From contig OY992540.1 of assembly GCA_963921195.1 (NCBI GenBank), forward strand, positions 39,083,890 through 39,147,889: 64,000 bases of DNA, read 5' to 3'. Made by a program: the position numbers and the translations under genes. The DNA comes from Pegoplata infirma. Its lineage: Eukaryota > Arthropoda > Insecta > Diptera > Anthomyiidae. Shown here piece by piece: positions 22,623 to 33,144 of the stretch. The notes below the pieces were generated by a model. It did no database searches. It saw nothing but the letters and a program-made list of their open reading frames with translations, and was not told where the DNA came from. Numbering within the stretch: the stretch's first letter is position 1; every line of letters begins with the position of its first letter.

Positions 22623-22975
22623 TATTTACTCAACAGTTTTATATATTTTAATATTATTTTAATTATTAAAAAAAAAAATTTAAAATGTAATGTGTCATCA
22701 CTTGTTTCTTCAATTTTGATGACATGTTTCATCATATTGAAGAAAAGCTTTATGAGTATAACCAAATTTGTCATCAAAATTAATAAAAGTAATTGATGAA
22801 ACCGTTTCATCAATATGATGAGACATTTTCTTTGAGTGTATAGTACAACATATACTAACAGCAAAATTGCTCGAGACTGTCTATGAATAAATTTAAAAAC
22901 ATCGTTTTTGAATTACTTATTATTACTACTAGGGAAAAATTACATTTACATAGGCGTGGATCCAGGTCTTGGTTT

Positions 22976-22994
22976 TGGGGGGGGGGGGGGGAGG
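22976..22994 (+). repeat. Poly-G tract
   Basis: An uninterrupted G run of about 14 followed by AGGAAGGTGGG. It is unusual in such AT-rich DNA and is not part of an obvious element. Confidence 0.8.
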
Positions 22995-23239
22995 AAGGTG
23001 GGAAATTTTTTTTTTACTCAAACATAGTTTTTTGCAGAGAACCTCACGTCAGATTTGAATCATTTATTAAGGTTTTTAAGTGTTTACGTTGTTAATTTTG
23101 ATTTTTTCAATAGAAACATTTCCAAAGTTTAAAACTTATTCCTCTAGAAACTTACAAAAATATTTGATATTTTAAAAAATGACTCCTCAAGAAATTTTCA
23201 GGTCTTAAAGCATTTTTCTGACAGCAAAAGATCCAGATT

Positions 23240-23541
23240 CCCTAGTAAAAATGGTTTTGTATATATTCATGTATAAATTGATACAAATGTATCTAGTTTT
23301 ACATAAAAATATCTTATTACATAAAATTATATAAAAAACTACTCAGATAAGACTAAAATTCGTAACAAATTTTATAAAATTTTATCTGGGGTTATATAAA
23401 ATTTTATATAATTTGATGCGAAATTTGGTCTTATCTGATTGATTTTTTATATAATTAAATATAATGAGATCAAAATATGTATAAAATTATATATTTATAT
23501 CAATTTATACATGGTTATATACGAAATCATTTTTACTTGGG
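23240..23541. mobile_element. MITE with CCCTAGTAAAAATG ends
   Basis: CCCTAGTAAAAATGGTTT pairs with CATTTTTACTTGGG, and pairing continues through CATGTATAAATTGATA and TATCAATTTATACATG. A 2-bp TT flanks both sides. The interior has repeated TATATAAAATTTTAT words. There is no ORF. Confidence 0.75.
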
Positions 23542-24171
23542 TTCTGAATTATTTATCCAATAGAAAATATTTCAGACCCTGAGAGACCCTTTTTTAGAAA
23601 AAGTCTAAGATTCTCAAACATTTATTGAGACAAATTTCCTATTGAAATATCTGAAAATCTAAGAAATTTTTCCTGCAAAAAATTCTAAGCTTCTGAGACA
23701 TTTTTCCTATTGGAAATGTCTCACTTAGCTTTAGAGACATTTTTCCAATAGACAAAGTCTCAGATTCAGAGACACATACATTTTCCTAAAAATCTTAAAA
23801 TCAAAGACATTTTCCAGATTCTGGGATACTTTTTCTTAAAGTCTCAGAAGTCTAAGGCATTTTTTCTATGAAAAAAAATCAGTTTCTGAGTTATTTTTAT
23901 ATACAAAAAGTCTCAGAATTTAAAACATTTTTTATAAATAAAAACTGAGACATTTTTTATATCGAAAAAGTCTGAGGTTTATTCTTTTATGATTGTAAGA
24001 ATTTTTTCCCATAGAAAAGGTCCAGCTTTCACTTTAAAAAATCTTAGATTCTGAGACATCTTTCAAACGGAAATAATCTCAGATTCTAAGATATTTTTCT
24101 TTAAAGAAAACTTAGATTCTAAGACATTTTTTAAAATGAAAAAATCTTAGATTCTAACACAATTTCTCTAT

Positions 24172-25625
24172 AAAACAAGTAGAGAAGTTAAATTCGACTT
24201 GGCCGAATCTATGAATACCCTCCACAATGCCCTTTTTAAGTGATAGTAAATTTTCTAACGTAAAAAAATAACATTCTGGATTAGAAATAAATTATTTTGT
24301 GTAAATCAACTTTTTTTTTTTTTTGTAAGTTTTGAAAAAAAAAAAAATTTACTAAATTTTTTTTTAGTGTAAAATTTTTTTTGAGTGTAAAATTTTTTCG
24401 AGGGTTCTTTTTTTTTCTTTTAGTGTAAAAATATTTTTGAGTGACAAAAACAGGGTATTGCTTCTATGGCAATACCGGAAAAAAAGTTGTCTACTTTTGT
24501 CTCAATGGCAGCACCTGCTAGTGAGACTTTACTAGCACACTAAATTTTAAAAACTCTGTAACTAACTTTTGCGTGCAAAATTTTCAAATTTTATTTTATA
24601 TGTAAGATACTGGATTGTTGTTACGAATGTATGGAAAATTACATAGTTTTCTGAGCAGTAATTCCTGAGTTATTTGAGCCCTTACTAAAATTTAGTATTA
24701 GCTCAAGAATATTCTTGAGATATTATTAAGACATGCGCCCCCTAGAAGGTAGTAGAAGAAATAAATTTGTCTTATCTCTATATTATAAAGTCTCTGGACA
24801 AAAATACGTTGTAAAATATTTTTGTGACTACCGATGTTTTTAAAATATCGCTCATTTACTTGTATAGTGTCATAACGCAAAATATTTGATTTAGCAGAAA
24901 ACACGTTTAAAGTTTACAATTAACACTGGTTGTCCATTGAAAATGGCCGGTACAAAGAAAATGTAATATCGGCGTGTTCTCTTCTCAAACGGCGAGTTTA
25001 AAAAAAAGATATTCACACCAATTCTTGACACAATAAAAAGCATGATATAACGAAAAATTCTGTATCATTAACTCAAAAATCACATTTTTTGAGTTATGAC
25101 ACTATACAAGTAAATGGGTTTTCAACAAGTGAATTTAAGGTGAAACTAATCTGAAATTCACGGTTTTGCTTATAACTTTTGAACCACTAAGCCGATTTGG
25201 CTGAAATTCAATACGAACCAGGCCAGGGGAACGGCAAATATGCCAAGCTTCAGCATTCTCAAAATTGTATTTCGAATGTTAGCGTGTTTTTTTCTCATAA
25301 ATTTACGAAAAACCCTTGCCGAAATTCAGTCTTTTGCTCATAACTTTTGAACCACTGGACCGATTTCGCTGGATTGCAATACCAACCTGACCAGGTAAAT
25401 GCCCAACATATATGCCAAACTTCAGGAGATTCCGTTAAGTCTTTCAAAAGTTAGCGTGTTTTCAACAGACAGACAGACGGGCGGACATCGCTAGGTCGTC
25501 TTAAAATCGATCGAGGATCATGGATATATATACTTTATGGGGTCCTAGACCAATATTTCGAGGTGTTACAAACGGAATGACAAACTTATGTATACCCTCT
25601 ATCACTAGAGTGGTGGGTATAAAAA
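24172..25625 (-). mobile_element. DINE-1/INE-1-like element, copy D, full length
   Basis: The longest intact member, about 1.45 kb. On the plus strand it opens AAAACAAGTAGAGAAGTT with TTCGACTTGGCCGAA, passes a GAGTGTAAAATTTTTTT array (24355-24440), two similar AACTTTTGAACCACT blocks (about 25175 and 25345), the GACAGACAGACGG core and GATCATGGATATATATAC. It closes CTATCACTAGAGTGGTGGGT. A nested inverted-repeat insert lies at 24854-25114. No ORF is significant. Confidence 0.8.
24854..25114. mobile_element. Nested MITE, ACTTGTATAGTGTCATAAC termini
   Basis: ATTTACTTGTATAGTGTCAT at 24854 and its exact complement ending at 25114 form the termini, extended by similar CAAAA/TTTTG ends. The duplication cannot be fixed by eye because several short direct matches are possible. 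There is no ORF above 70 codons. Confidence 0.65.
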
Positions 25626-26334
25626 TCTTAGATTTTAAGACAATTTTTCTAAAAAAAATTCGCATATTCTGTGTAATTTTGCCTATAGACAAAGTCTCAG
25701 ATTCTAAAACATTTTTTTATAGAAAAATTTTAAAAATTTTCCGGAAGAATATTTTCTTTTGTGGCTTACCAGTGTTTTGTAGAAGAATTATCTGATTTTT
25801 TCTAATAAAACAATTCTCAAATTTTTCCTATAAAATTGTTAGATTTTCCTATAAAAATTTATCAGATTATTCCTTTAAAAAAATTCTCAGATTTCTCTTA
25901 AAAATTCTAAAAAAAAAAATATAAAGTTAAAAAAATAATAGAAAAATTATAAAATTTTTGATTTAAAAACAATTCCCAAATTTTTGCCGTGATAAATTCC
26001 CAAGTTTTTGTTTTGAAAAATTCTGATATTGTTTCTAAAGAATAATTTTAATATTTCAAAACCTTTTTCATATAGAAAAATTTTAACATTCCTAGACATT
26101 TTTTCTTTAGAAAAATTTTAAGATTCTTAGACAATTATCATGGAAAAAATTATTTTTTTCCTTCTCCCTTCCTTTCCTCTTCTTTCCATTCCTTTTTTTT
26201 CATTTTTCTTTTTCTGCTTTTGCATATTCTTAGTTTAATGGTGCTCAATTTTAATTTATCAATTGGAATTAAAAACTAAAAACTAAAGTCAAAAAAAAAC
26301 ACTCGAGCTAAGATTTCAAAACCCTTCAAACAAG

Positions 26335-27550
26335 TGTTGCTAAAGGCCGTTTGCAACAGTTATACTGAGTCGTATGATTTTATTAAACCAAAATAAAATT
26401 CAATTTGGTTTGACTGTCAAAAAATCAAACAAAAAGTATTTTCAAAACATTGCGCTTTGCGAGTCGCAAATTGCGACTATCACATTTTAAATAATACGAA
26501 ACAGCTGTTTTGAAAAATAAATGTTGAAAATGTGTTTTTTAAAAATACATTAAAATAAGAGACTTATTAATTGATAAACTTAACTTTCTAGCTTTAGTTT
26601 TATGTTTTTATGTTGGCGAAAAATAAATTATACGAAAATACATCCCTCATAAAATGAAATGTCGCAGCTTTTAGAAATATTTATAAAAATGACGAGTATT
26701 ATACGACTGTCAAAATTTCTTCCGTATTACCGCCCGTGTCATTACATTTCGTATTTACACGATAACATTTTTAAAATCAATACGATTTTTTTGACAGTTC
26801 ATTTGTTGTATAATAAAAAAAACGGAACTAGGATATTTCCCAAGAATGAGAAGTATCCTAGCTTACAAGAATTTTAGAGAAAAGGATATTTCTCCTGGAG
26901 GAAAAATAGCCTTTTAAAGAAATGATAAAGGATATTTCTCTTATAGGAAAAATATCCTTTTAAGAAATGTGTTAGTGTTTACCTATTGTTCTGTTCTGGT
27001 GCGGGTGTGTACCTATGGTTTGTCCGTTCTGCGCGGACGACGCCTGAACCGTCAGGCTAAAGAGCCTCCTTTAAGATAAAAACAAAGGACCCGACTTTTG
27101 TAAGGGACTAGGGAATTGCATACTTACCAATAATTTCCAAAATCAAGAAACCAATTACATTTTCGATGCGAGGCGACAGCACTTCTGTCGCCCGCTCAAT
27201 CATCAGACCTTAGACAATCTTTATTTATTTTTTTCTTCTATTTATACCTAAAAGTAAAACTTAATACTAGCTTAAAACTAGGTCAATAAAGTAAATGCTG
27301 CATTAGCAGTAATTAATAAAAAATTAGTTGCATATTAAACCAAAAATATTAATAAACAAAAAATATTAATAAACAACAATTTTAAATAACCTAAATAAAT
27401 ATAAAATAACTAAAACCTAATCAAAAATTGTTTAACCCTTATGTGCTAATCTAAGAATAACTTAAAATAATGAAACTCCAACTCTGCTACACAACACATT
27501 TAACTGACTGTGAGTCTTATCGTGACAAACGGCCTTTAGTGTAATAAGAT
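26335..27550. mobile_element. Probable inverted-repeat element, CTAAAGGCCGTTTG ends
   Basis: GCTAAAGGCCGTTTGCAAC near 26339 is mirrored by GTGACAAACGGCCTTTAG near 27522. Homology continues inward weakly (ACTGAGTCGTA against TGACTGTGAGTC). I could not confirm a duplication. The interior includes AAAGGATATTTCTC units at 26880-26960 and a locally GC-richer block (26990-27200). Confidence 0.55.
26965..27200. other. GC-richer block with small stem-loops
   Basis: GGCGACAGCACTTCTGTCGCC (an 8-bp stem with a 5-base loop near 27173) and AGGCTAAAGAGCCT (near 27054) are clear small stems. The composition differs from the surroundings. I considered a solo LTR starting TGTTAGTG, but no matching direct duplication was found. 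Identity is unknown. Confidence 0.4.
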
Positions 27551-28720
27551 TTTTTTCAGAAGAAACCCCTAAACATCCCCTTCATCTGCTCAAATTACAA
27601 TAAACAGTTTATTAAAAACATTAAAACAAACAACATATACATCTAATCTTAACAATATTTGCTCTAAATACTTAGTGTGTCTTAAAAAACATATAGTTAC
27701 ATTAAAACAAACATATTTATTTATTTTTTAAACAAAAAAAAAATTACAAAAAGCCCTTAAAACATACAATAGCATATTTTTTTACAGGACATATTTGTTG
27801 TATTATTTTATCAAAAAAACAAAGAACTCATAAGTAAAATGTTTGTTTGTTAGAAAAATAGAATAAATAGAAAGAATTGTGATATTCGGGCTATTTACTT
27901 TACTTAACAAATTGATTTGTGACGACCTACATCCTGCATACATACTACTTTGGTCAAAGTCAGACAGAAAAATATAACAAAAAATAAAAGATGACAGCAA
28001 ATAACAATAATGTGGATATTTAGAATGATTTTGAAGCTGAAGCTGATGATGATGATGATGGTCATTGCTATTAAATATTTCACAATAATTGTTTACTTTG
28101 AAACAGATATAATAGATATTTTTGAGAGATTTTTTTTTATTCTTAGACAAAATCTTAGTTACTTACAGTTTTAATGTCAGTATTAAATGACAGCTTTGCT
28201 ATTTGAAAAACAAAGCGAAATAAAACCAGCCTAGAGCAAAACTTGTGTACAAATAGTTGAAACATATTAAGGATATTCCAAAGATAAATAAATTGAATTA
28301 TAAAAATGGCGCCTTAGAGCCTATTCAGTATATAGTTTCAAGTTTTATTTTATGTATATTGTTTTAATATTACAAATAATACTTAAAAAAATTACTCTGG
28401 AGTATTTTTTTCTCCGGCTACGAAATTTTTAAATAGCGTTCAGCTATGGATAGTAAGAAATTAAACAAGTTGAGATTTTTATTTCAAATGTACGTCCAAG
28501 AACTGTTTGGAACCATTTAGAGAACTTAATTATAACAACCCCGTTTTTCGCGGAATCCTGTAAGTTTTGGTAAAAAAAATTTTTTGCAAAATTTCTAGCA
28601 ACTGCTGTTATAATTTAACATTCTTTGAATAAAAGCTTTTAATCTCCTTAATATACGCATTTCGAAAAGTTTGTATTATTTAAATTTTGAAACAAATTTG
28701 GAGTAGAAAATATTTTATGT
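27551..28720. other. Gene-free stretch with a short GAT run
   Basis: GCTGATGATGATGATGATGG near 28042 is a short trinucleotide run. The minus frame over it (27803-28150) gives a His run but otherwise low complexity. There is no other recognisable feature. Confidence 0.5.
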
Positions 28721-28721
28721 A

Positions 28722-28785
28722 AAAACAAGTGAGAGTGTTAAATTTGGTTCTGCCGAATCTTTTATACCTTCCAATATATAATAAA
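28722..28785 (-). mobile_element. DINE-like end fragment
   Basis: AAACAAGTGAGAGTGTTAAA, then TTGGTTCTGCCGAATC, then TTTTATACCTTCCAA. This is the same terminal block as at 56467 and across the 58.9/62.5 kb LINE junction. It serves as an undisturbed version of the LINE target site discussed there. Confidence 0.65.
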
Positions 28786-28909
28786 ATAAAAATTACATTT
28801 CGTTTTAAATTAAGAGCTGTATTATGTTGTGTATTTAGTGCATAAATTCTCATTATGTCTATGTACATACGAATATTAGACTTTATGCTTTGCCACTAAC
28901 GAATGTCAA

Positions 28910-29780
28910 TTTGCTAAACACTATTGACAAAGAAATTTCAAAAATTCTGAAACTAGCGTCGAGTAAATCTTGCAAAATTACCATAACAATCAATTTAAAA
29001 CAAACAAACTTTATAAATAGTTTCTTGAAAATTGTTACATTGACAATATCATCGTAATAATAAGTAAAGAAACGTGACCTCGAGCTGGAGTAAACTTTCT
29101 CATATCTGATTAATTTTTATTTACATAAAAATGTTTTATTCCATCTTTAAAATTTTATATGTTAAGTAGATTTATTCTGGCTCGAGGCTTTATTTCCTTA
29201 CTAATTATTAGTGTCCGACCGAACAGTTCGGCCAAAAAACGCTATTGACCAAAAATTAATATTTGCAAACATTTTTAACAGCTTTTTCTGATGACCGTTT
29301 GTTTGTTAAGGCGAGAGAAGACTATTCTGACTTTCAAATTTAATGGCGAGGACGAAGTTAAGCACCAATTTAGATGTTCGGTAACAGAACGTTCGGCCAA
29401 ATTAAAAAAAAAATCGGTTACCGAACTTCGAAATTACGGCTTAACTTCGTACTCGTTCGTAAATTTTACACTCAGAATAGTCTTCCATCGCCTCAACAAT
29501 TCTACCCCATATAAAAAAAGTTGTTAAAAGTACTTCCAAATACCAAATTTTTGATTAAATTACGTTTTTTGACCGAGCTGTTCGGTCGGACACTACTAAT
29601 TATGCCATGATATTCTATACAAGAATAACTTTTTAAGATGTTTATTTTTTAGTTTCAAATTTATTTATGTTTGTAATTTTTTGCACGACTTAGCCGATAC
29701 ATGTTTCGATCTCGTCAAGATCTTTCGTGCAATTTTCTTTCAAAAATTTTCGTGCAAAAAAGCATTTGAAGCAACATAAA
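28910..29780. repeat. Foldback repeat, broken by hAT MITE
   Basis: Left-arm words (AGTAAATCTTGCAAAATTAC, TTCTTGAAAATT, CTCGAGCTGGAGTAAA) are answered in reverse by TTATTCTGGCTCGAGG (29172) and by CAAATTTATTTATGTTTGTA and GCACGACTTAGCC after the MITE. The centre is near 29135. It is related to 140-400 and to the 31.8-32 kb arm. Confidence 0.7.
29209..29595. mobile_element. hAT-type MITE with GTGTCCGACCGAACAG ends
   Basis: An exact 8-bp duplication CTAATTAT lies at 29201-29208 and 29596-29603. TAGTGTCCGACCGAACAG and CTGTTCGGTCGGACACTA are perfect 18-bp inverted termini. Inner segments (GTTCGGTAACAGAAC, AGACTATTCTGA and their complements) form a nested second stem. There is no transposase. Confidence 0.93.
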
Positions 29781-30099
29781 TATTGAGTGAAAAAATGGTG
29801 AATAAAAAAAAATTGTATTCAATTATGTTCGCTGTTCCATTTCGTTCCCCAGTCTAGTTCATTTCGTTTCCTGTTTCATTTAAATTCGTTCCAAGTAAGT
29901 TTCATCCTTTTTCGCATTATTTGCGATAAATAAATAAAAAAATATTTTTACCCTAAAATATGTACCTTAGGTACCTAAACTATGTAATAAAAATTTTGCG
30001 ATTTTGGGATTTTGAGATTTGCAAAGCGTTTTTGGATCCATAAAATCGAATTTTCAGAAAAAAAAAAAAGAATTTAACATATTTTGTGAATAAAAAATT

Positions 30100-30555
30100 T
30101 AGAAAAAAATATTAATGAAACAAAATACTGATGAAAAAAATATTGATGAAAAAAAAAATATTGATGAAAAAAAAATATTGATGAAAAAAAAATTTATGAA
30201 AAAAATACATGGATGAAAAAAAAGTAGTGATGAACAAAAATATTGATGAAAAAAAATATTGAAGAAAAAAATATTGATGAAAAAAAAATTTTGATGAGAA
30301 AAAAATATTGATTAAAAATAGTATTGATTAAAAAAAAAATATTGATGAAAAATAAATTATTGATGAAAAATAAATTATTGATGAAAAAAAATATTGATAA
30401 AAAAAATATTGATTGAAAAAAATATTGATGACAGATAATAATGTTACGTTTCATTCACCAGCTGGTGAATATTTTTAATTCACCACGAGGTGAATAATTA
30501 TCCAAGTCGCAAACCCAAGTAACTAAAATTTTTGGGTTTAAAGAAAGGAAAACAT
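30100..30555 (+). repeat. GATGAAAAA array plus double-hairpin core
   Basis: An array of ATATTGATGAAAAAAA units (30110-30432) leads into ATTCACCAGCTGGTGAAT (30453-30470, a perfect 18-bp palindrome), a second hairpin AATTCACCACGAGGTGAAT, then the AACCCAAGTAACTAAAATTT tail. The minus frame over the array is low complexity. From 29790 to 30100 nothing is recognised. Confidence 0.75.
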
Positions 30556-32035
30556 TAATTTTTAATAAATGTTGTTTTTTTATTTTTAGTACCAAAAGGT
30601 ACATAAAAATAAAATGTATTTATTCGGCCTTTATGTATGTATATTAGAGTTCGTTTGGTGACTATGTCACTTCATCTGTTTATCGGATATCATCATTTTT
30701 TTAAAGGATTTAGGGAAGCTAAAAAGAATGCCGGTATTTTTTTGGAAAAATTTTCACTCCTCACAAAGCATCTGAAAACGCGGATTTTGAGCTGATTTTT
30801 CTGCAGAGAAAAAACGGCTGAATATATTGCAAATCTGATTTCACCAGTCGATTCTACACCAATAATTAAAACAATAGCAGTTTTTTTGAACTCTTAAAAA
30901 AGTTCCATTAACCCACAGCAGGGGGCGGAAAAATCGATTTTTAAAAAAAAAATTTAAATTATTTTTTTAACCATGCACGATGAAGAGGCAGTTTTTGCTT
31001 AGAAAATTGGTACAAAAGGCACCTTTCTATCACAACCCATTAAAAAGTTATAAGGCTTCAAAGTTTTTTTTCTAATGGCAAAAATATAAAACACTGACCG
31101 AAATTTGAAAAATTTTTGGATGGGTCCGCGGTCCGGACACCCGTTTTCGATTTTCATCTCAATGCTGATTCCAAATCTGGTTTCCAAAATGTTCCGTAAC
31201 GTCAGGTTTTTGAGATAATTGAGGTCAAAGTTCACAAAAAACGCATTTTTGTGCATTACTAAGAGCATTTTTTTTGTGACGTTTTTGGATGATATTCTGG
31301 GATCATAAAGCTTGTTTTCGATTAACATTTCGATGCTGATTCTGAATCTAGTTTTCAAATTTTTCTATCACGTCATGTTTTCGAGAAAATAGAGGTCAAA
31401 GTTCTCAAAAAACGTGTTTTTGGCCATTTTTAAGAGCTCATAACTTTTTAACGGCTTGTGATAGAACGGAAAATTTAGTACCATTTTGTTAAGCTCAAAA
31501 TGCCCTTAAATTGTGCATATTTAAAAAATTATTTTAAAAAGAAAATGGAAAAACCTTATATTTCCGCCCTCTGTGATGAGTTTTTGGAACTTTTTTTAAG
31601 AGTTTGAAAAACGACTGGTGAAATCAGATTAGCGATATATTCAGCTGTTTTTGCTCTGCAGAAAAATCAGCTCAAGATTCGCGTTTTCAGATGCGTTGAA
31701 CTACCCCAAGGAGCGATTTTTTTTCCAAAAAAATACCGCCATTCTTTTTAGTTCCCCTTAATCCTTCAAAAAAATGATGATATCCGCAGATCAAATTTTC
31801 AAAATTAACTCTAATGTATATACATATATTCGATTAGAGTTTTATTCTAGTTCGAGGACCAAAAATATTTCTATTTATGACAATATCATGAAAAGAAATA
31901 TTTTTGGGCCCCGAACTAGAATAAAACTCTAATCGAATATATATTCATATATAAAGGCCGAATAAAAACATTTTATTTTTATGTACCTTTTGGTACTAAA
32001 AATAAAAAAACAACATTTAACACAAAGTTTAGTAC
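30556..32035. repeat. Foldback repeat with central palindrome
   Basis: AATGTTGTTTTTTTATTTTT and ACCAAAAGGTAC at the left (30572-30603) are mirrored at 31983-32015. The GGCCGAATAAAAA/TTTATTCGGCC pair lies just inside. Near 31830-31940 a palindrome with arms of about 47 bp contains ATTAGAGTTTTATTCTAGTT. The left part is interrupted by the hAT-type element 30645-31813. Confidence 0.75.
30645..31813. mobile_element. hAT-type foldback MITE
   Basis: The exact 8-bp duplication ATGTATAT lies at 30637-30644 and 31814-31821. The termini are TAGAGTT and AACTCTA, with long arms pairing through GGATATCATCATTTTTTT and AAAATGATGATATCC and on for about 350 bp. Two central direct repeats hold GATGCTGATTC, CGTCA-GTTTT and GAGGTCAAAGTTC (about 31160-31250 and 31330-31420). 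The 119-codon minus frame at 30999-31358 spans those repeats and has no family resemblance. Confidence 0.9.
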
Positions 32036-33144
32036 GACTTATCCTACCAACACTATTGTTTGGTTAGGTACTGTTGTTATTGTAAAATAACAGCAACACA
32101 TATATTAATAATTACCGATGGTGATTTAGTATATACAATTTTTGCTTTAAAAGAGTTATTTTTGTTGGAAAACAGATTTCGGACCTTCACACTGTGGTTC
32201 CAATTCCAAAACTAGGTGGACAAAAGTATTTAACCATGATATTTTATGTTTTTATGGTCGCTGATTTCAAAAAAATGCTTTAAAAAATTGTAGCTTCAAT
32301 ATTTTTGAAAATACAGTGGGTTTCACTAAAATAGCTTCAACTTAATTGGACTTTTCGCTACAACTGGAAAAAGTAAATTACTTTTTGCTACTTGAGGGCA
32401 CTAAATTTAAAGGAAGTATTTAAAAATGATATAAAAAGCTTTTCTGAGCATTACAGTAAAGCCCAGCTATGTCGAATTACTTTTAATGTGTAGTTTTTTT
32501 AGAATGTTCGAATTAAATCCTTTTTGTGCTTCTAGAGTGGCGGGAAAAGAAAAATATGTGATATAACAATTATGGAAAATTTTGTAGAGGTATTTGTTGC
32601 AAAAATATGTGCAGAAGATCCTGAATATTATAAGCATTTTCTTGAGAGTTATAAAAATTGCAGAAAAAATGACTTTTTTAAAAACGCTATAAAAAATGCA
32701 GCTGGACGCCGCTGGATGAGATGAAAGATGAAACATACTCTCTGATAGTTACTTTAAGAGATGTATATGGTGGCTTGCCCGCAACTTGGAGCGGTTTCTT
32801 TTTGGCAAGCTTTGAAATATTGAAATCTATTTTTTTTTTTAATTATGACCCTAACTTCAAAAACCGATATTAAGAAATCGCGAAACAATTTCGAACCCAT
32901 GAAAATTTGTTTGATAAGTATATACCCATGGCTATATAAAAAACAATTCACGGCAATCTCCTGCAAATAATTCACTTGGTATAAGCTACTTAGTTTTGTA
33001 TTGATTTGCTTAGTTTTTAATTACAAACATTTTCGTGAACAAACATTGATGTTCTAGTGCTGCGGGGACAAAGTTAAACCCCTTATTTAATCAAAATATT
33101 TTGCGTCTAGTCTAGGCATGTTGTTAGCTATTTAAAACACCTAC

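Larger units (their letters stand above)
21582..22838. mobile_element. TA-flanked element with CACTCAAAGAAAA ends
   Basis: TA dinucleotides at 21580-21581 and 22839-22840 flank CACTCAAAGAAAAAGTTTC on the left and TTTTCTTTGAGTG on the right. The subterminal regions pair through TCATATTGA/TCAATATGA words. TA duplication fits Tc1/mariner-type MITEs, though other classes are possible. It contains a degraded DINE-like piece, a weak tRNA-like segment and a smaller inverted-repeat insert. A partial relative lies at 63625-63742. Confidence 0.75.
23095..26160. repeat. Large degenerate TCTCAGATTCTAAGACATTTTT array
   Basis: Units of about 35-40 bp like CTCAGATTCTAAGACATTTT followed by a TATAGAAAAAG spacer run from about 23095 to 24171 and resume at 25626. 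The split is caused by a DINE-like copy, and a 302-bp MITE also interrupts the left part. The same unit fills 5980-7190. It is non-coding. Confidence 0.75.

Noticed and set aside
26965..27500. Solo LTR starting TGTTAGTG and ending near ACAACA
   Set aside because: No direct 4-6 bp duplication flanks it and no primer-binding or polypurine site is seen.
27803..28150. His-rich metal-binding protein
   Set aside because: The His run is the complement of a short GAT repeat; the rest is low complexity.
30194..30454. Phe/Ile-rich membrane-protein-like frame on the minus strand
   Set aside because: It is the complement of the GATGAAAAA array.
32467..32975. Transib transposase remnant on the minus strand
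   Set aside because: The frames are short and Phe/Ile-rich with no catalytic DDE context that I can see.
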